DNA from: an uncultured Luminiphilus sp.
GTDB lineage: Bacteria; Pseudomonadota; Gammaproteobacteria; Pseudomonadales; Halieaceae
Length of the DNA stretch: 64,000 bases
Assembly: GCA_943787485.1 (NCBI GenBank)
Contig: CALSMP010000006.1
Span: 124,001-188,000 of the forward strand
Reading direction: 5' to 3'
Both the position numbers and the translations under genes were made by a program. Below, one piece after another: positions 1 to 9,117 of the stretch. Under the pieces are notes generated by a model. It was not told the DNA's origin and searched no databases. It worked only from the letters and a program-made list of their open reading frames with translations. How positions within the stretch are numbered: the stretch's first letter is position 1; every line of letters begins with the position of its first letter.

Positions 1-1040
1 AAGCCGATCCCGGTTCAACCACACAAACAGCGGTTTTACGTGATCTTTTTCAGGAGCTGCAGCGCCCAGGCGCCATTCCTGCGCCGAACCCTGACCCGTT
101 GGTTCGGCTTTGTTCGCTGGGTGAACCCGATTATCCGCCGCTCCTCGCAGAACTAGCCGATGCCCCGCCAGCTCTTTTTTGTCGCGGTCGGTTTTCAAGC
201 CTGTCGAGGCCAGGAATTGCTATTGTGGGGACGCGTCACCCTTCTATCGCCGGCACCAAGATTGCGAGGACTTTGGCCGCGGAGCTAGTGCAAGCCGGTT
301 TTTGCGTTGTCAGTGGCTTAGCGCAAGGGATTGATACAGCGGCGCACCAAGGCGCTGCGGACGCAGGGGGGCCGACAGTTGCGATCATGGCTACCGGGTA
401 TGACCGGATTTACCCTCGCCGCAACCAGAGGCTCGCTGCGGAAATTCAACGTAACGGGCTTTTGATGACGGAGTTTTGTGCCGGTGCCGCTCCCCACCGG
501 TGGCACTTTCCCCGGAGGAATCGAACACTTTCCGGGTTGGCGCTGGCGACGGTCGTCGTCGAGGCGGGTCGACCCAGCGGCACATTGATTACTGCAGCAG
601 CAGCGGGGGAGCAGGGTCGGACCGTATTTGCCTTTCCTTGGTCAGTGCAGCATCCGGGCGGCCAAGGGTGCCTGCATTTGCTGAAACAAGGCGCGACGCT
701 TGTTACCTCAGCCCGGGACGTGGTCGAGCAGCTGTCCAGCAGCCTGCGTGCTTGGTACGAGCTCACCTCTTTTCCGCCGCTAGGTGAGTCGGAAGGTGGA
801 AGTGAGTGTCTCGAGGAGCCAGGCACGACCGTATTGCTGCCTGAGCACAAAGGGTTGGCACGTGACGCCCAAGATCTTTTGGTGGCCCTTGGTGACTCCG
901 CACTGGATATAGCATCACTGTGCCAAGAGCGCGGAATGGAGCTCCCCCATATGATGATCTTGCTCACGCAGCTTGAGGTTGCAGGCCATGTCGAGCAGAC
1001 TGCGCATGGTTTTTGGCGCGCAAGGGGCGCGGGTACGTGA
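1..1040 (+). CDS. dprA: DNA processing protein DprA (5' end cut off by window edge)
   Basis: DprA/Smf loads RecA onto incoming single-stranded DNA during natural transformation. The frame is open to the left edge (first full codon at base 3), so the true start lies outside; a TTG at 99 is internal. About 345 residues are visible against a usual 360-380. The Rossmann-like core shows VGTRHPS, then SGLAQGID, TEF and the GRPSGTLITA stretch, followed by the GCLHLLKQGA segment. After an acidic linker, the last ~65 residues look like the C-terminal winged helix of the family. The stop TGA overlaps the GTG start proposed for tsaC, so the two are probably translationally coupled. The assignment is firm; only the N-terminus is unseen. 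Confidence 0.95.
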   Translation, partial: ADPGSTTQTAVLRDLFQELQRPGAIPAPNPDPLVRLCSLGEPDYPPLLAELADAPPALFCRGRFSSLSRPGIAIVGTRHPSIAGTKIARTLAAELVQAGFCVVSGLAQGIDTAAHQGAADAGGPTVAIMATGYDRIYPRRNQRLAAEIQRNGLLMTEFCAGAAPHRWHFPRRNRTLSGLALATVVVEAGRPSGTLITAAAAGEQGRTVFAFPWSVQHPGGQGCLHLLKQGATLVTSARDVVEQLSSSLRAWYELTSFPPLGESEGGSECLEEPGTTVLLPEHKGLARDAQDLLVALGDSALDIASLCQERGMELPHMMILLTQLEVAGHVEQTAHGFWRARGAGT

Positions 1041-1588
1041 GTAAATTCAGGACGCAGACATTATCAGCTTTTGTGACAGCGGGGGAGGTCGTGGCGTGCC
1101 CTGCTGAGGCGGTGTGGGGGCTTTCTTGTGACCCCTTTTCGGAGTCGGCTGTCGAGGCGCTACTGGCAATGAAGGGGCGCGCGGTCAACAAGGGGTTAAT
1201 TGTTGTCGCCGCCGATGTCGGTATGTTGGGCACCGTCTTTACGTCGCTATCAGCGTCTGAGCGCAACGAGGTGATGTTGAGTTGGCCCGGCAACAACACG
1301 TGGGTATTGCCAAACCAGGGTTATTTCCCCGCATGGATTACGGGTGACAGTGGTTATGTTGCGGTTCGCCTAACCGCATCCCCTGCGCTTCGCGCATTGA
1401 GCGCTACGGTTGACGGACCCCTTGTTTCCACCTCAGCCAACCCAGCGGGTGCACTGCCTGCGCGTCATGGGTTTCAAGTCGTGAATTATTTTGGCCCCGG
1501 TTTGCCTCGGGCTGTGGGGCAGGTTGATCTTCACGGGCGCCCTTCCACCATCCGCCAGATTGGATCTGATGAGATAATTCGGGCTTAA
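1037..1588 (+). CDS. tsaC: L-threonylcarbamoyladenylate synthase TsaC (YrdC/Sua5 family)
   Basis: TsaC makes threonylcarbamoyl-AMP from threonine, bicarbonate and ATP, the first step of the t6A37 tRNA modification. The 183-residue protein matches the short TsaC form (E. coli about 190) without the Sua5 C-terminal domain. Visible family motifs are the CPAEAVWGLSCDP segment near the N-terminus, LLAMKGRAVNKGLIVVAA (nucleotide/substrate site), WPGNNTWVLP and LVSTSANPAG. I chose GTG at 1037, which overlaps the dprA stop as GTGA; a TTG at 1013 would add eight residues the family lacks. dprA-tsaC-(hemF)-aroE is a classic gammaproteobacterial order. Confidence 0.93.
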   Translation: MSKFRTQTLSAFVTAGEVVACPAEAVWGLSCDPFSESAVEALLAMKGRAVNKGLIVVAADVGMLGTVFTSLSASERNEVMLSWPGNNTWVLPNQGYFPAWITGDSGYVAVRLTASPALRALSATVDGPLVSTSANPAGALPARHGFQVVNYFGPGLPRAVGQVDLHGRPSTIRQIGSDEIIRA

Positions 1589-1608
1589 TTCGTCCCAATC
1601 TGAAATAA

Positions 1609-2574
<966 letters not shown>

Positions 2575-2588
2575 TTCATTTTGCAGCG

Positions 2589-3449
2589 ATGACCTCCGAT
2601 CGAGTCGCCCACCCCATTCCCGAGACGGCCTATGCCGTGTTTGGGAACCCCATTAAACATTCAAAATCCCCCGCTATTCACACAGCTTTCGCAGACCAAT
2701 GTGGCGACGACATCACCTACCGCGCTGTTCGCGTTGAGATTGATGAATTTGAGCTCAAGGCCACCCGCTTTTTTCAGCGCGGGGGTGGCGGCCTGAACGT
2801 TACACTTCCCTTCAAGGAGCGGGCTTTTCAGCTGGCGGACGAGTCGAGCGACAGGGCGAATCAGGCGCGTGCTGCCAATTGCCTCATACCGCTTCCCGGC
2901 GGCAAACTTCGTGCTGACAATACCGATGGCGTGGGCATGATTCGAGATATGGTGGCCAATCACGGTTGGCAACTGTCGGGCCGCCAGGTCCTTGTTCTGG
3001 GTGCCGGCGGTGCTGCGCGAGGCGTTATGCATCCGCTGTTGATGGAAAACCCAGCCCAGGTGATCGTAGCTAACCGGACCGCTGAGCGAGCGCAGGCGCT
3101 GGCCGCGCAGTTTTCGGGACATAAAGTACCCGTGTCTGGTGGCGGCTTTGAGTCGCTTCAAGGACAGACCTTTGACCTAATTATCAACGGTACCAGTGCC
3201 AGTCTGGACAATGAGATGGTTGCTCTTCCTGAGATTACACTGACCGAGCGGTGCTGCTGCTACGACATGATGTATGGCGCCGAACCTACAGCTTTTATGC
3301 GTTGGGCGGCATCGAAGACCCCTTGGGCGGTTTCCGATGGTCTTGGCATGCTGGTTGAGCAGGCGGCGGAGAGTTACTTTCTATGGCTCGGCAAGCGACC
3401 CAATACGCGCCGGGTTATTCAAGCACTTAGGCTCCAGCTAAGTCTCTAG
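2589..3449 (+). CDS. aroE: shikimate dehydrogenase
   Basis: AroE reduces 3-dehydroshikimate to shikimate with NADPH. The N-terminal substrate domain has FGNPIKHSKSPAIH, the catalytic-lysine segment NVTLPFKE and the NTDGVG aspartate motif. The Rossmann half has GAGGAARG followed by VANRT, the NADP-binding NRT signature. The 286-residue length is slightly longer than E. coli AroE (272). It starts 14 nt after hemF. Its TAG stop overlaps the stop of the convergent carbonic-anhydrase-like gene within the palindrome CTAG, leaving no room for a terminator between them. Confidence 0.96.
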   Translation: MTSDRVAHPIPETAYAVFGNPIKHSKSPAIHTAFADQCGDDITYRAVRVEIDEFELKATRFFQRGGGGLNVTLPFKERAFQLADESSDRANQARAANCLIPLPGGKLRADNTDGVGMIRDMVANHGWQLSGRQVLVLGAGGAARGVMHPLLMENPAQVIVANRTAERAQALAAQFSGHKVPVSGGGFESLQGQTFDLIINGTSASLDNEMVALPEITLTERCCCYDMMYGAEPTAFMRWAASKTPWAVSDGLGMLVEQAAESYFLWLGKRPNTRRVIQALRLQLSL

Positions 3450-4015
3450 GGCTGGACACTGCCATCAAGATACTGCTGTTTTAACGTCGCATAGTTTTGC
3501 GCGCTGTAGCCGAGAAATGTGCGTTCTTCATCTGAGATCGGACGGACTGGGCGGGCCGGGCTTCCCGCGTAGAGCATCCCGCTTTTTAGCCGCTTGCCCG
3601 GTGTTACCAAAGCGCCGCCAGCAATCATGACCTCGTTTTCCACCATCACCCCATCCATCACGATGGCGCCCATCCCGACGAGTACGCGGTCACCAATGGT
3701 GCAACCGTGAAGAACAGCGCGGTGTCCAACGGTGACCTCCGTCCCGATGACCAATGGCCAGCCGCCGGGATTGAAGTCACTCGCATGGGTGACGTGCAGG
3801 ACCGAGTTATCTTGCACGTTGGTTCGTTCGCCGATGGTAATGTGGTGGACGTCTGCACGCACGGAACAGTTGGCCCAAATGCTGACGTCATCGCTAATTT
3901 CGATGTTACCCAAGACGGCGGCGGTTGGGTCAATCATAACTCGAGCACCTATAACGGGGCTGGAGGTACCCCAATGTCGAAGGTTATCTTCTGCTCGGTA
4001 AGACACGGATTTCAT
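3446..4015 (-). CDS. gamma-carbonic anhydrase family protein (YrdA-like)
   Basis: The 189-residue protein is a left-handed beta-helix built of hexapeptide repeats, the fold of gamma-class carbonic anhydrases and E. coli YrdA. Putative metal-ligand histidines are visible in SVLHVTH and VGHRAVLHGC, and the family segments VLVGMGAIVMDG and LYAGSPARPVRP are present. I start at the ATG at 4015, preceded by GAGAGG; an upstream in-frame extension of 32 residues to 4111 is unlike the family. It converges on aroE, the same neighbourhood as yrdA in E. coli. Whether it hydrates CO2 or is another metal-binding trimer cannot be read from sequence. Confidence 0.9.
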   Translation of the reverse strand: MKSVSYRAEDNLRHWGTSSPVIGARVMIDPTAAVLGNIEISDDVSIWANCSVRADVHHITIGERTNVQDNSVLHVTHASDFNPGGWPLVIGTEVTVGHRAVLHGCTIGDRVLVGMGAIVMDGVMVENEVMIAGGALVTPGKRLKSGMLYAGSPARPVRPISDEERTFLGYSAQNYATLKQQYLDGSVQP

Positions 4016-4095
4016 GAAATTTCTGCCTCTCGTCGTATAGTCTGTGCGCTGGGTTGGATCGTAAAAACAGTAACAGATGTTAAGGACATAAAGCT

Positions 4096-4356
4096 TTGAT
4101 AGAACCCCCAAAAAGTAATGAGCGCTTCATCGCTGGGGCGGTATGTCCAAAGTGCGCCGTGATGGACCGGACTGTGATCAGCGCTGATGGAGAGGTGCGT
4201 CGATGTATTGCTTGCGGGTTTTTCGAGGGCCGGCCGCAAGACAACCTCGAACCGCTGCCCACGCGAGTATCAAGGCCGGCGGCCCGCCGGGTCGAAACAG
4301 CGCCTGAGGTCGTGCGCCTTCTCGATGTCAGTCCGGTGAAAAAAGTAGAAGATTAA
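4096..4356 (+). CDS. YheV-like putative zinc ribbon protein
   Basis: This small protein of 86 residues carries two CxxC pairs (CPKC and CIAC) about 20 residues apart and begins with RFIAGAVCPKC, which closely resembles E. coli YheV (RFIAGAKCPAC). The family is a putative metal-binding protein of unknown role. The start is a TTG with AAGGA a few bases upstream; no ATG fits. The C-terminal half beyond the ribbon is Arg/Pro/Val-rich and longer than in YheV. It is divergent from the carbonic-anhydrase-like gene, with about 80 nt between the two starts. Confidence 0.8.
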   Translation: MIEPPKSNERFIAGAVCPKCAVMDRTVISADGEVRRCIACGFFEGRPQDNLEPLPTRVSRPAARRVETAPEVVRLLDVSPVKKVED

Positions 4357-4412
4357 CAAAAACCGATTTTTTGCAATAAACGCAACATATAGCGCTTATT
4401 ATCTATATTTAC

Positions 4413-4426
4413 CACTATATATAGTG
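4413..4426. promoter_or_regulatory. perfect palindrome resembling an NrdR box
   Basis: CACTATATATAGTG is a perfect 14-bp inverted repeat. As I remember it, the NrdR box consensus is acaCwAtATaTwGtgt, and this site fits its core fully. A weaker, degenerate copy may lie about 30 bp upstream (around 4382-4397), close to the spacing of paired NrdR boxes. It is unexpected here because the downstream genes encode a cytochrome oxidase and not a ribonucleotide reductase. It may instead bind another regulator. Confidence 0.45.
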
Positions 4427-4507
4427 TCCCGACCGTTATAAGCTCGGTGAATGCCTGATAACCCGCGGCTTAAGCCGTTGGGATCTGTCCATTTCCTTGC
4501 ATTTCGC

Positions 4508-4513
4508 TATAAT
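4508..4513 (+). promoter_or_regulatory. probable -10 element of the cox operon promoter
   Basis: A perfect TATAAT is followed by a GC-rich stretch (CCGCGCCG), the kind of discriminator seen at growth-rate-controlled promoters. The -35 region about 17 nt upstream is weak (CTGTCC/TGTCCA). It lies about 190 nt before coxB. Confidence 0.45.
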
Positions 4514-4701
4514 CCGCGCCGCCGAGCCGCAATAGATTGCGGTCGAGCGTTTGGTGCGACGTTTTCAACCGGTCAGCGCCATCAGAAGTTGGGGATAAAA
4601 AAATCAACAATACGCCAACCAGACCCCTTTGGGGGTTTGAGTGGTTGTGTGTATGCAATTTAGTTAACGGGCTGCAGCACGGTTGGTGCAGAGGGGCAGA
4701 G

Positions 4702-5826
4702 ATGGTAGGTGGGAACGTAATGAGAAGCGCACTAATGGCCTTGATGGCTCTGCCGGCAGCAGCATTTGGAGACAATCAGGTCAATATGTCTCCGGGCGTC
4801 ACGACGATTGGTGCTGAGATCTACGATCTTCATATGCTCATCATGATTATTTGTGTCGTCATCGGTATCGGCGTGTTTGGTGTGATGTTCTACTCCATCA
4901 TTTATCACCGTAAATCCCGTGGAGTCGTTCCTTCGCAATTTCATGAGAGTACCAAGGTAGAAGTCGCCTGGACTGTGGTGCCCTTTTTGATTTTGATTGG
5001 CATGGCAGTGCCCGCGACCTCCACGCTCCTTGAAGTCTATGACAACGACGACGCGGAGCTCGATATTCTGATCACGGGTCACCAGTGGAAGTGGAAATAC
5101 GAATACCTCGATGAGAGCGGAGAGAACGTGTCGTTTTTTTCCAATCTCGCAACACCTCAAGAAGCGATCTACAACACCGACCAAAAAGGTGAGCACTACT
5201 TACTGGAGGTTGACGAACCCCTAGTCCTCCCGGTTGATACCAAAGTCCGCTTTCTTATCACGGCCAACGACGTCATCCATTCCTGGTGGGTTCCTGAGAT
5301 TGCCGTAAAGCGCGACGCCATCCCCGGCTTCATCAATGAGACATGGACCAAGATTACAGAAGAGGGCATCTATCGAGGCCAGTGCACGGAGCTATGCGGT
5401 GCTTATCACGGTTTTATGCCGGTAGTAGTGCATGCAGTCAGCCGGGAAGAGTTCAATGCTTGGATGGGCGCTAAGCGAGCAGACGAGGCCGCTCAGGTGG
5501 CGGCCGCTGCCATGGATTTGAGCCTAGACGAGCTTATGAGCAAGGGTGAGGCGGTATACAACGCACAATGCTTGGCTTGCCATGGTGCGCAAGGCGAGGG
5601 CGGAGTCGGCAACGCTATTGCGGGCAGTGCAATAGCGCTTGGGGATATTGGCACGCACCTCGATGTCGGTATCAAAGGGGTGGCGGGTACCGCCATGCAG
5701 GCCTTTGGCCGCCAGCTTAATGACGTCGACATGGCGGCAGTTATTACCTATCAGCGTAATGCGTTTGGTAACAACACGGGGGACGTTATACAGCCCTCAG
5801 ATGTTGCCAGTCACAAGCAGGGTTAA
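4702..5826 (+). CDS. coxB: cytochrome c oxidase subunit II with fused cytochrome c domain
   Basis: Subunit II receives electrons from cytochrome c at its CuA centre. After a signal peptide (cleavage probably near AAAFG) come two membrane helices. The periplasmic cupredoxin domain has the CuA ligands: His in NDVIHSWW and GQCTELCGAYHGFM with its two Cys, His and Met. The C-terminal ~100 residues form a heme c domain with CLACH, as in caa3-like oxidases and Pseudomonas coxB. The start is taken at ATG 4702 behind GAGGGG; ATG 4720 in the same frame is an alternative. The protein is 374 residues and heads the coxB-coxA-ctaG-coxC operon. Confidence 0.95.
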   Translation: MVGGNVMRSALMALMALPAAAFGDNQVNMSPGVTTIGAEIYDLHMLIMIICVVIGIGVFGVMFYSIIYHRKSRGVVPSQFHESTKVEVAWTVVPFLILIGMAVPATSTLLEVYDNDDAELDILITGHQWKWKYEYLDESGENVSFFSNLATPQEAIYNTDQKGEHYLLEVDEPLVLPVDTKVRFLITANDVIHSWWVPEIAVKRDAIPGFINETWTKITEEGIYRGQCTELCGAYHGFMPVVVHAVSREEFNAWMGAKRADEAAQVAAAAMDLSLDELMSKGEAVYNAQCLACHGAQGEGGVGNAIAGSAIALGDIGTHLDVGIKGVAGTAMQAFGRQLNDVDMAAVITYQRNAFGNNTGDVIQPSDVASHKQG

Positions 5827-5841
5827 AAGGGAGAAATAACG

Positions 5842-7416
5842 ATGGGAGATCATCACCACGGTCCAGCAACCGGCATAGGGCGCTGGCTTTTTACGACCAA
5901 CCACAAAGATATTGGTACCATGTATCTGTGGTTCTCCTTTGCCATGTTTATCCTTGGCGGCACGTTCGCGATGATTATTCGCGCCGAGCTTTTTCAGCCC
6001 GGGATGCAGCTGGTCGAGCCAGGGTTTTTCAACCAAATGACAACTCTGCACGGCTTGGTCATGGTCTTTGGGGCCATCATGCCGTCCTTCGTGGGGCTCG
6101 CCAACTGGCTGATTCCTATGATGATTGGTGCGCCTGATATGGCCCTGCCGCGAATGAATAACTGGAGCTTCTGGATCCTACCTCCCGGGTTTTTGATGCT
6201 GGCTTCAACCTTGTTTATGGAAGGCGGCGCGCCAGCCTTTGGTTGGACGTTTTACGCGCCATTGTCTACCACCTACGCCGCGCCTTCAGTAACGTTTTTC
6301 ATTTTTGCAATCCATATCCTCGGCGTATCGTCGATCATGGGTTCTATTAATATCATTGCTACCGTCATGAACATGCGCGCACCTGGCATGACCTACATGA
6401 AAATGCCGCTGTTCGTTTGGACGTGGCTTATCACCGCGTTCTTGCTTGTCGCTGTGATGCCGGTGTTGGCTGGGGCGGTGACCATGATGCTGATGGATAT
6501 TCATTTTGGTACCAGCTTCTTCTCTGCTGCTGGCGGCGGGGACCCTGTTCTTTTCCAGCATATCTTCTGGTTCTTTGGTCACCCTGAGGTCTACATCATT
6601 ATTCTGCCCGCGTTTGGCGTGGTTTCCCAGATCATCCCTGCCTTCTCAAGAAAGCCCTTGTTTGGGTACGCATCGATGGTTTACGCGACGGCGTCAATTG
6701 CCTTTCTGTCGTTCATCGTTTGGGCGCATCACATGTACACCGTGGGCATGCCAGTCGCCGGTGAACTCTTCTTTATGTACGCTACGATGTTAATCGCGGT
6801 GCCCACCGGGGTGAAGGTGTTCAACTGGATCACAACGATGTGGCGTGGCGCGTTATCTTTCGAAACCCCAATGCTCTTCTGTATCGGCTTCCTCATTCTT
6901 TTCACCATCGGTGGTTTCACTGGCTTGATGCTCTCCATCGCGCCAGCAGACTTCCAGTATCACGATACTTATTTTGTGGTGGCGCACTTCCACTACGTCA
7001 TGGTGGCGGGCGCGGTGTTCTCAATGACCGCAGCAGTTTACTACTGGCTGCCGAAGTGGTCAGGGCGGATGTATAACGAGACCATGGGTAAGGTCCACTT
7101 CTGGATTTCTTTTGTCGGCTTTAACATCACATTCTTCCCGCAGCACTTTGTTGGTCTTGCGGGAATGCCTCGCCGAATTCCCGACTACGCATTGCAGTTT
7201 GCGGATTTCAACATGATGTCATCGATTGGCGCATTTATTTACGGGGCCTCACAAATTCTATTCTTGTACAACGTGCTGGCCACTATTATTGCGGGCGAGA
7301 AAGTGACGGATGAAAAGGTTTGGGATGGTGCAGAAGGCTTGGAGTGGACGATACCGACGCCGGCTCCATACCACACGTTTGAAGTACCCCCGAAGCTCGA
7401 CGCCGCGCACGCGTAG
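5842..7416 (+). CDS. coxA: cytochrome c oxidase subunit I
   Basis: The catalytic heme a/a3-CuB subunit reduces O2 and pumps protons. The 524-residue protein has about 12 membrane helices. Key motifs are HGLVMVFGA (low-spin heme histidine), FGHPEVYIIILPAFG with the E and the cross-linked His-Tyr typical of A1-type heme-copper oxidases, WAHHMYTVG (CuB histidines) and HFHYVMVAG (heme a and a3 ligands). It begins 15 nt after coxB with a GGGAGAA ribosome-binding site. The CuA-containing subunit II shows it is a cytochrome c oxidase and not a quinol oxidase. Confidence 0.98.
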   Translation: MGDHHHGPATGIGRWLFTTNHKDIGTMYLWFSFAMFILGGTFAMIIRAELFQPGMQLVEPGFFNQMTTLHGLVMVFGAIMPSFVGLANWLIPMMIGAPDMALPRMNNWSFWILPPGFLMLASTLFMEGGAPAFGWTFYAPLSTTYAAPSVTFFIFAIHILGVSSIMGSINIIATVMNMRAPGMTYMKMPLFVWTWLITAFLLVAVMPVLAGAVTMMLMDIHFGTSFFSAAGGGDPVLFQHIFWFFGHPEVYIIILPAFGVVSQIIPAFSRKPLFGYASMVYATASIAFLSFIVWAHHMYTVGMPVAGELFFMYATMLIAVPTGVKVFNWITTMWRGALSFETPMLFCIGFLILFTIGGFTGLMLSIAPADFQYHDTYFVVAHFHYVMVAGAVFSMTAAVYYWLPKWSGRMYNETMGKVHFWISFVGFNITFFPQHFVGLAGMPRRIPDYALQFADFNMMSSIGAFIYGASQILFLYNVLATIIAGEKVTDEKVWDGAEGLEWTIPTPAPYHTFEVPPKLDAAHA

Positions 7417-7434
7417 AAAGAGAATAGCGGAGCA

Positions 7435-7992
7435 ATGAGACTAAGCGCGAATCCAACCACTGACACGGTGCTGAAGTTAGCCACCGTCTCGGTGGCCATG
7501 TTCGCTTTTGTTTTTGTTGTGATGGTGCCCCTTTACAATGTGCTTTGCGATGCGCTTGGCATTAACGGCAAAACTTCGGCACAAGCCTATACAGCGGTCG
7601 ACGCCGCAGTGGATACCGGGCGATCAATCACCGTGCAGTTCATTGCTACAAATAATGATGGCATGCCTTGGGAGTTCCGCCCACAGGTAACTGCAATGGC
7701 CGTTCATCCCGGCGCCGCTAACGATACGGTTTTTTTTGCGGCTAACCCAACGACCCAGGACATGGTGGCACAGGCTATCCCAAGCGTTTCGCCTTCTCGT
7801 GCAGCAGAGTACTTCCACAAGACGGAGTGTTTTTGCTTTAACCAGCAGCCGCTTGGGGGAGAAAGCAACACGTTGATGCCGCTGCAATTTATTGTCGATC
7901 AAGATTTACCCAAAGACATCAAGACGATCACCTTGTCTTACACGCTATTTGATGTAACAGCACGTGTGAGCGACCAGATCGCTGCGCGATAG
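7435..7992 (+). CDS. ctaG: cytochrome c oxidase assembly protein CtaG/Cox11
   Basis: Cox11 is a membrane-anchored copper chaperone that inserts CuB into subunit I. The 185-residue protein has one N-terminal transmembrane helix (around residues 18-38), the YNVLCDALGINGKT segment just outside the membrane, and the copper-binding CFCF motif in KTECFCFNQQPL. It also carries the MPWEFRPQ and MPLQFIVD stretches typical of the family. It lies between coxA and coxC, its usual place in proteobacterial cox operons, with 18 nt to coxA. Confidence 0.95.
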   Translation: MRLSANPTTDTVLKLATVSVAMFAFVFVVMVPLYNVLCDALGINGKTSAQAYTAVDAAVDTGRSITVQFIATNNDGMPWEFRPQVTAMAVHPGAANDTVFFAANPTTQDMVAQAIPSVSPSRAAEYFHKTECFCFNQQPLGGESNTLMPLQFIVDQDLPKDIKTITLSYTLFDVTARVSDQIAAR

Positions 7993-8031
7993 GCCGACGT
8001 TGCAACCGGCCAGAATAAAACGGAGATAACC

Positions 8032-9012
8032 ATGGCAACCACAGAACAGGCACCAGCAGGCTTCGAGAAGTATTATGTCCCCGAAAGCTCGAGTCTCGCA
8101 GTGCGCGCAACCATTGGCTTGCTGGCAACGGTGTTTGGTGCCGGCCTGTTGCTCAATGACATGACCTTTGGCGAGCCAGGTGCCGCCAGCATGTCTAAGT
8201 GGGTGCTGATCGCGGGGCTTGTCTTTTTCATTTTCACCTTGGCCAGCTGGTTTAGAACAGCCATCCGCGAAAATTTGCAGGGAATGAACAGTGCGCAGCT
8301 CGGACACAGCTATGTATTGGGTATGTTCTGGTTTATTTTTTCAGAGGTTATGTTCTTTGCGGCGTTCTTTGGCGCCTTGTTCTACGTTCGACAACTGGCA
8401 GGACCTTGGTTGGCGGGTGAGGGCGAAGCAGGGCGAATGAACGATCTGCTGTGGCCGGGCTTTGATTTCACTTGGCCTCCAATGATTACCCCACAGGAGG
8501 CAGTGGGCGGTGTTGATAGTCAACCGATTGCAAACAATGGTGCGTTCCTCACCCAAGACCGATCGATGGCCTTTGCTGACGCGCATCATTGGTATCAATG
8601 GCTGCCTATGTGGAATACGATCATCTTGCTTTCCTCGAGCTTTACGGTGCATGTGGCGCACACAGCCCTGCTCAAGGATCAGCGGTCCAAATTTAATTTA
8701 TGGCTCGGTATCACCGTGGCACTGGGCATTATTTTTCTTGGGTTGCAGGCAGCCGAATATTACGAAGCGTATGCATTGTTTGGATTGACCTTGAATTCAG
8801 GCATCTATGGGTCGACGTTCTTTATGTTGACCGGCTTCCACGGGTTCCACGTTGCCATGGGGATGACCATGCTGCTTATTCAGCTCATCCGATCCATGAA
8901 AAACCACCATTTTACGGCCACGGATCACTTTGGGTTTGAAGCATCCACCTGGTACTGGCATTTTGTCGACGTGGTGTGGGTTTTCCTCTTCCTTTTCGTC
9001 TATATTCTTTAG
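8032..9012 (+). CDS. coxC: cytochrome c oxidase subunit III
   Basis: Subunit III stabilises subunit I and has seven membrane helices. At 326 residues it is longer than the ~260-residue minimal form, largely because of a hydrophilic insertion of about 60 residues after the third helix (from WLAGEGEAGR to the AHHWYQWLP segment). Family features include FWFIFSEVMFFAAFF and, near the end, TGFHGFHV followed by WYWHFVDVVWVFLFLFVYIL. A GGAGAT site precedes the ATG. It ends the co-directional coxBA-ctaG-coxC group, and a strong terminator follows. Confidence 0.96.
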   Translation: MATTEQAPAGFEKYYVPESSSLAVRATIGLLATVFGAGLLLNDMTFGEPGAASMSKWVLIAGLVFFIFTLASWFRTAIRENLQGMNSAQLGHSYVLGMFWFIFSEVMFFAAFFGALFYVRQLAGPWLAGEGEAGRMNDLLWPGFDFTWPPMITPQEAVGGVDSQPIANNGAFLTQDRSMAFADAHHWYQWLPMWNTIILLSSSFTVHVAHTALLKDQRSKFNLWLGITVALGIIFLGLQAAEYYEAYALFGLTLNSGIYGSTFFMLTGFHGFHVAMGMTMLLIQLIRSMKNHHFTATDHFGFEASTWYWHFVDVVWVFLFLFVYIL

Positions 9013-9030
9013 GCGAGATTCGGGTCTAAT

Positions 9031-9055
9031 GGGGGCGCGCAGGCGCCCCTTTTTA
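9031..9055 (+). terminator. rho-independent terminator of the coxBA-ctaG-coxC operon
   Basis: A perfect 7-bp GC stem (GGGGCGC at 9032-9038 and GCGCCCC at 9043-9049) with loop GCAG is followed at once by TTTTT. It lies about 20 nt after the coxC stop and before the oppositely oriented DUF2909 gene. Confidence 0.88.
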
Positions 9056-9117
9056 TTGCGCTTTTGCGGTGTGAAGGCACAGATTCTCCCAAGCGACGTG
9101 TTGTGTTTTTAGCGGCA

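Larger units (their letters stand above)
4357..4701 (+). other. intergenic region and leader upstream of the cox operon
   Basis: This 345-nt stretch holds no convincing gene. Its first 80 nt are AT-rich and contain the perfect palindrome at 4413-4426. A second perfect palindrome, CGGCTTAAGCCG, lies at 4466-4477. A TATAAT -10 hexamer sits at 4508-4513. Downstream are a perfect 7-bp hairpin (CCGCAAT/ATTGCGG, 4527-4542) and a stem ACCCC/GGGGT at 4623-4636 flanked by AACC/GGTT. If transcription starts just after the -10, the coxB mRNA carries a structured leader of roughly 180 nt. Confidence 0.55.

Noticed and set aside
446-967. Long antisense frame within dprA and similar long frames opposite polA, cpdA and the cox genes
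   Set aside because: They lie entirely opposite well-identified genes, lack ribosome-binding sites and show no family features.
4368-4395. AT-rich AAAAACCGATTTTTT stretch as a terminator after the YheV-like gene
   Set aside because: The stem has almost no GC pairs, so it is unlikely to stop transcription.
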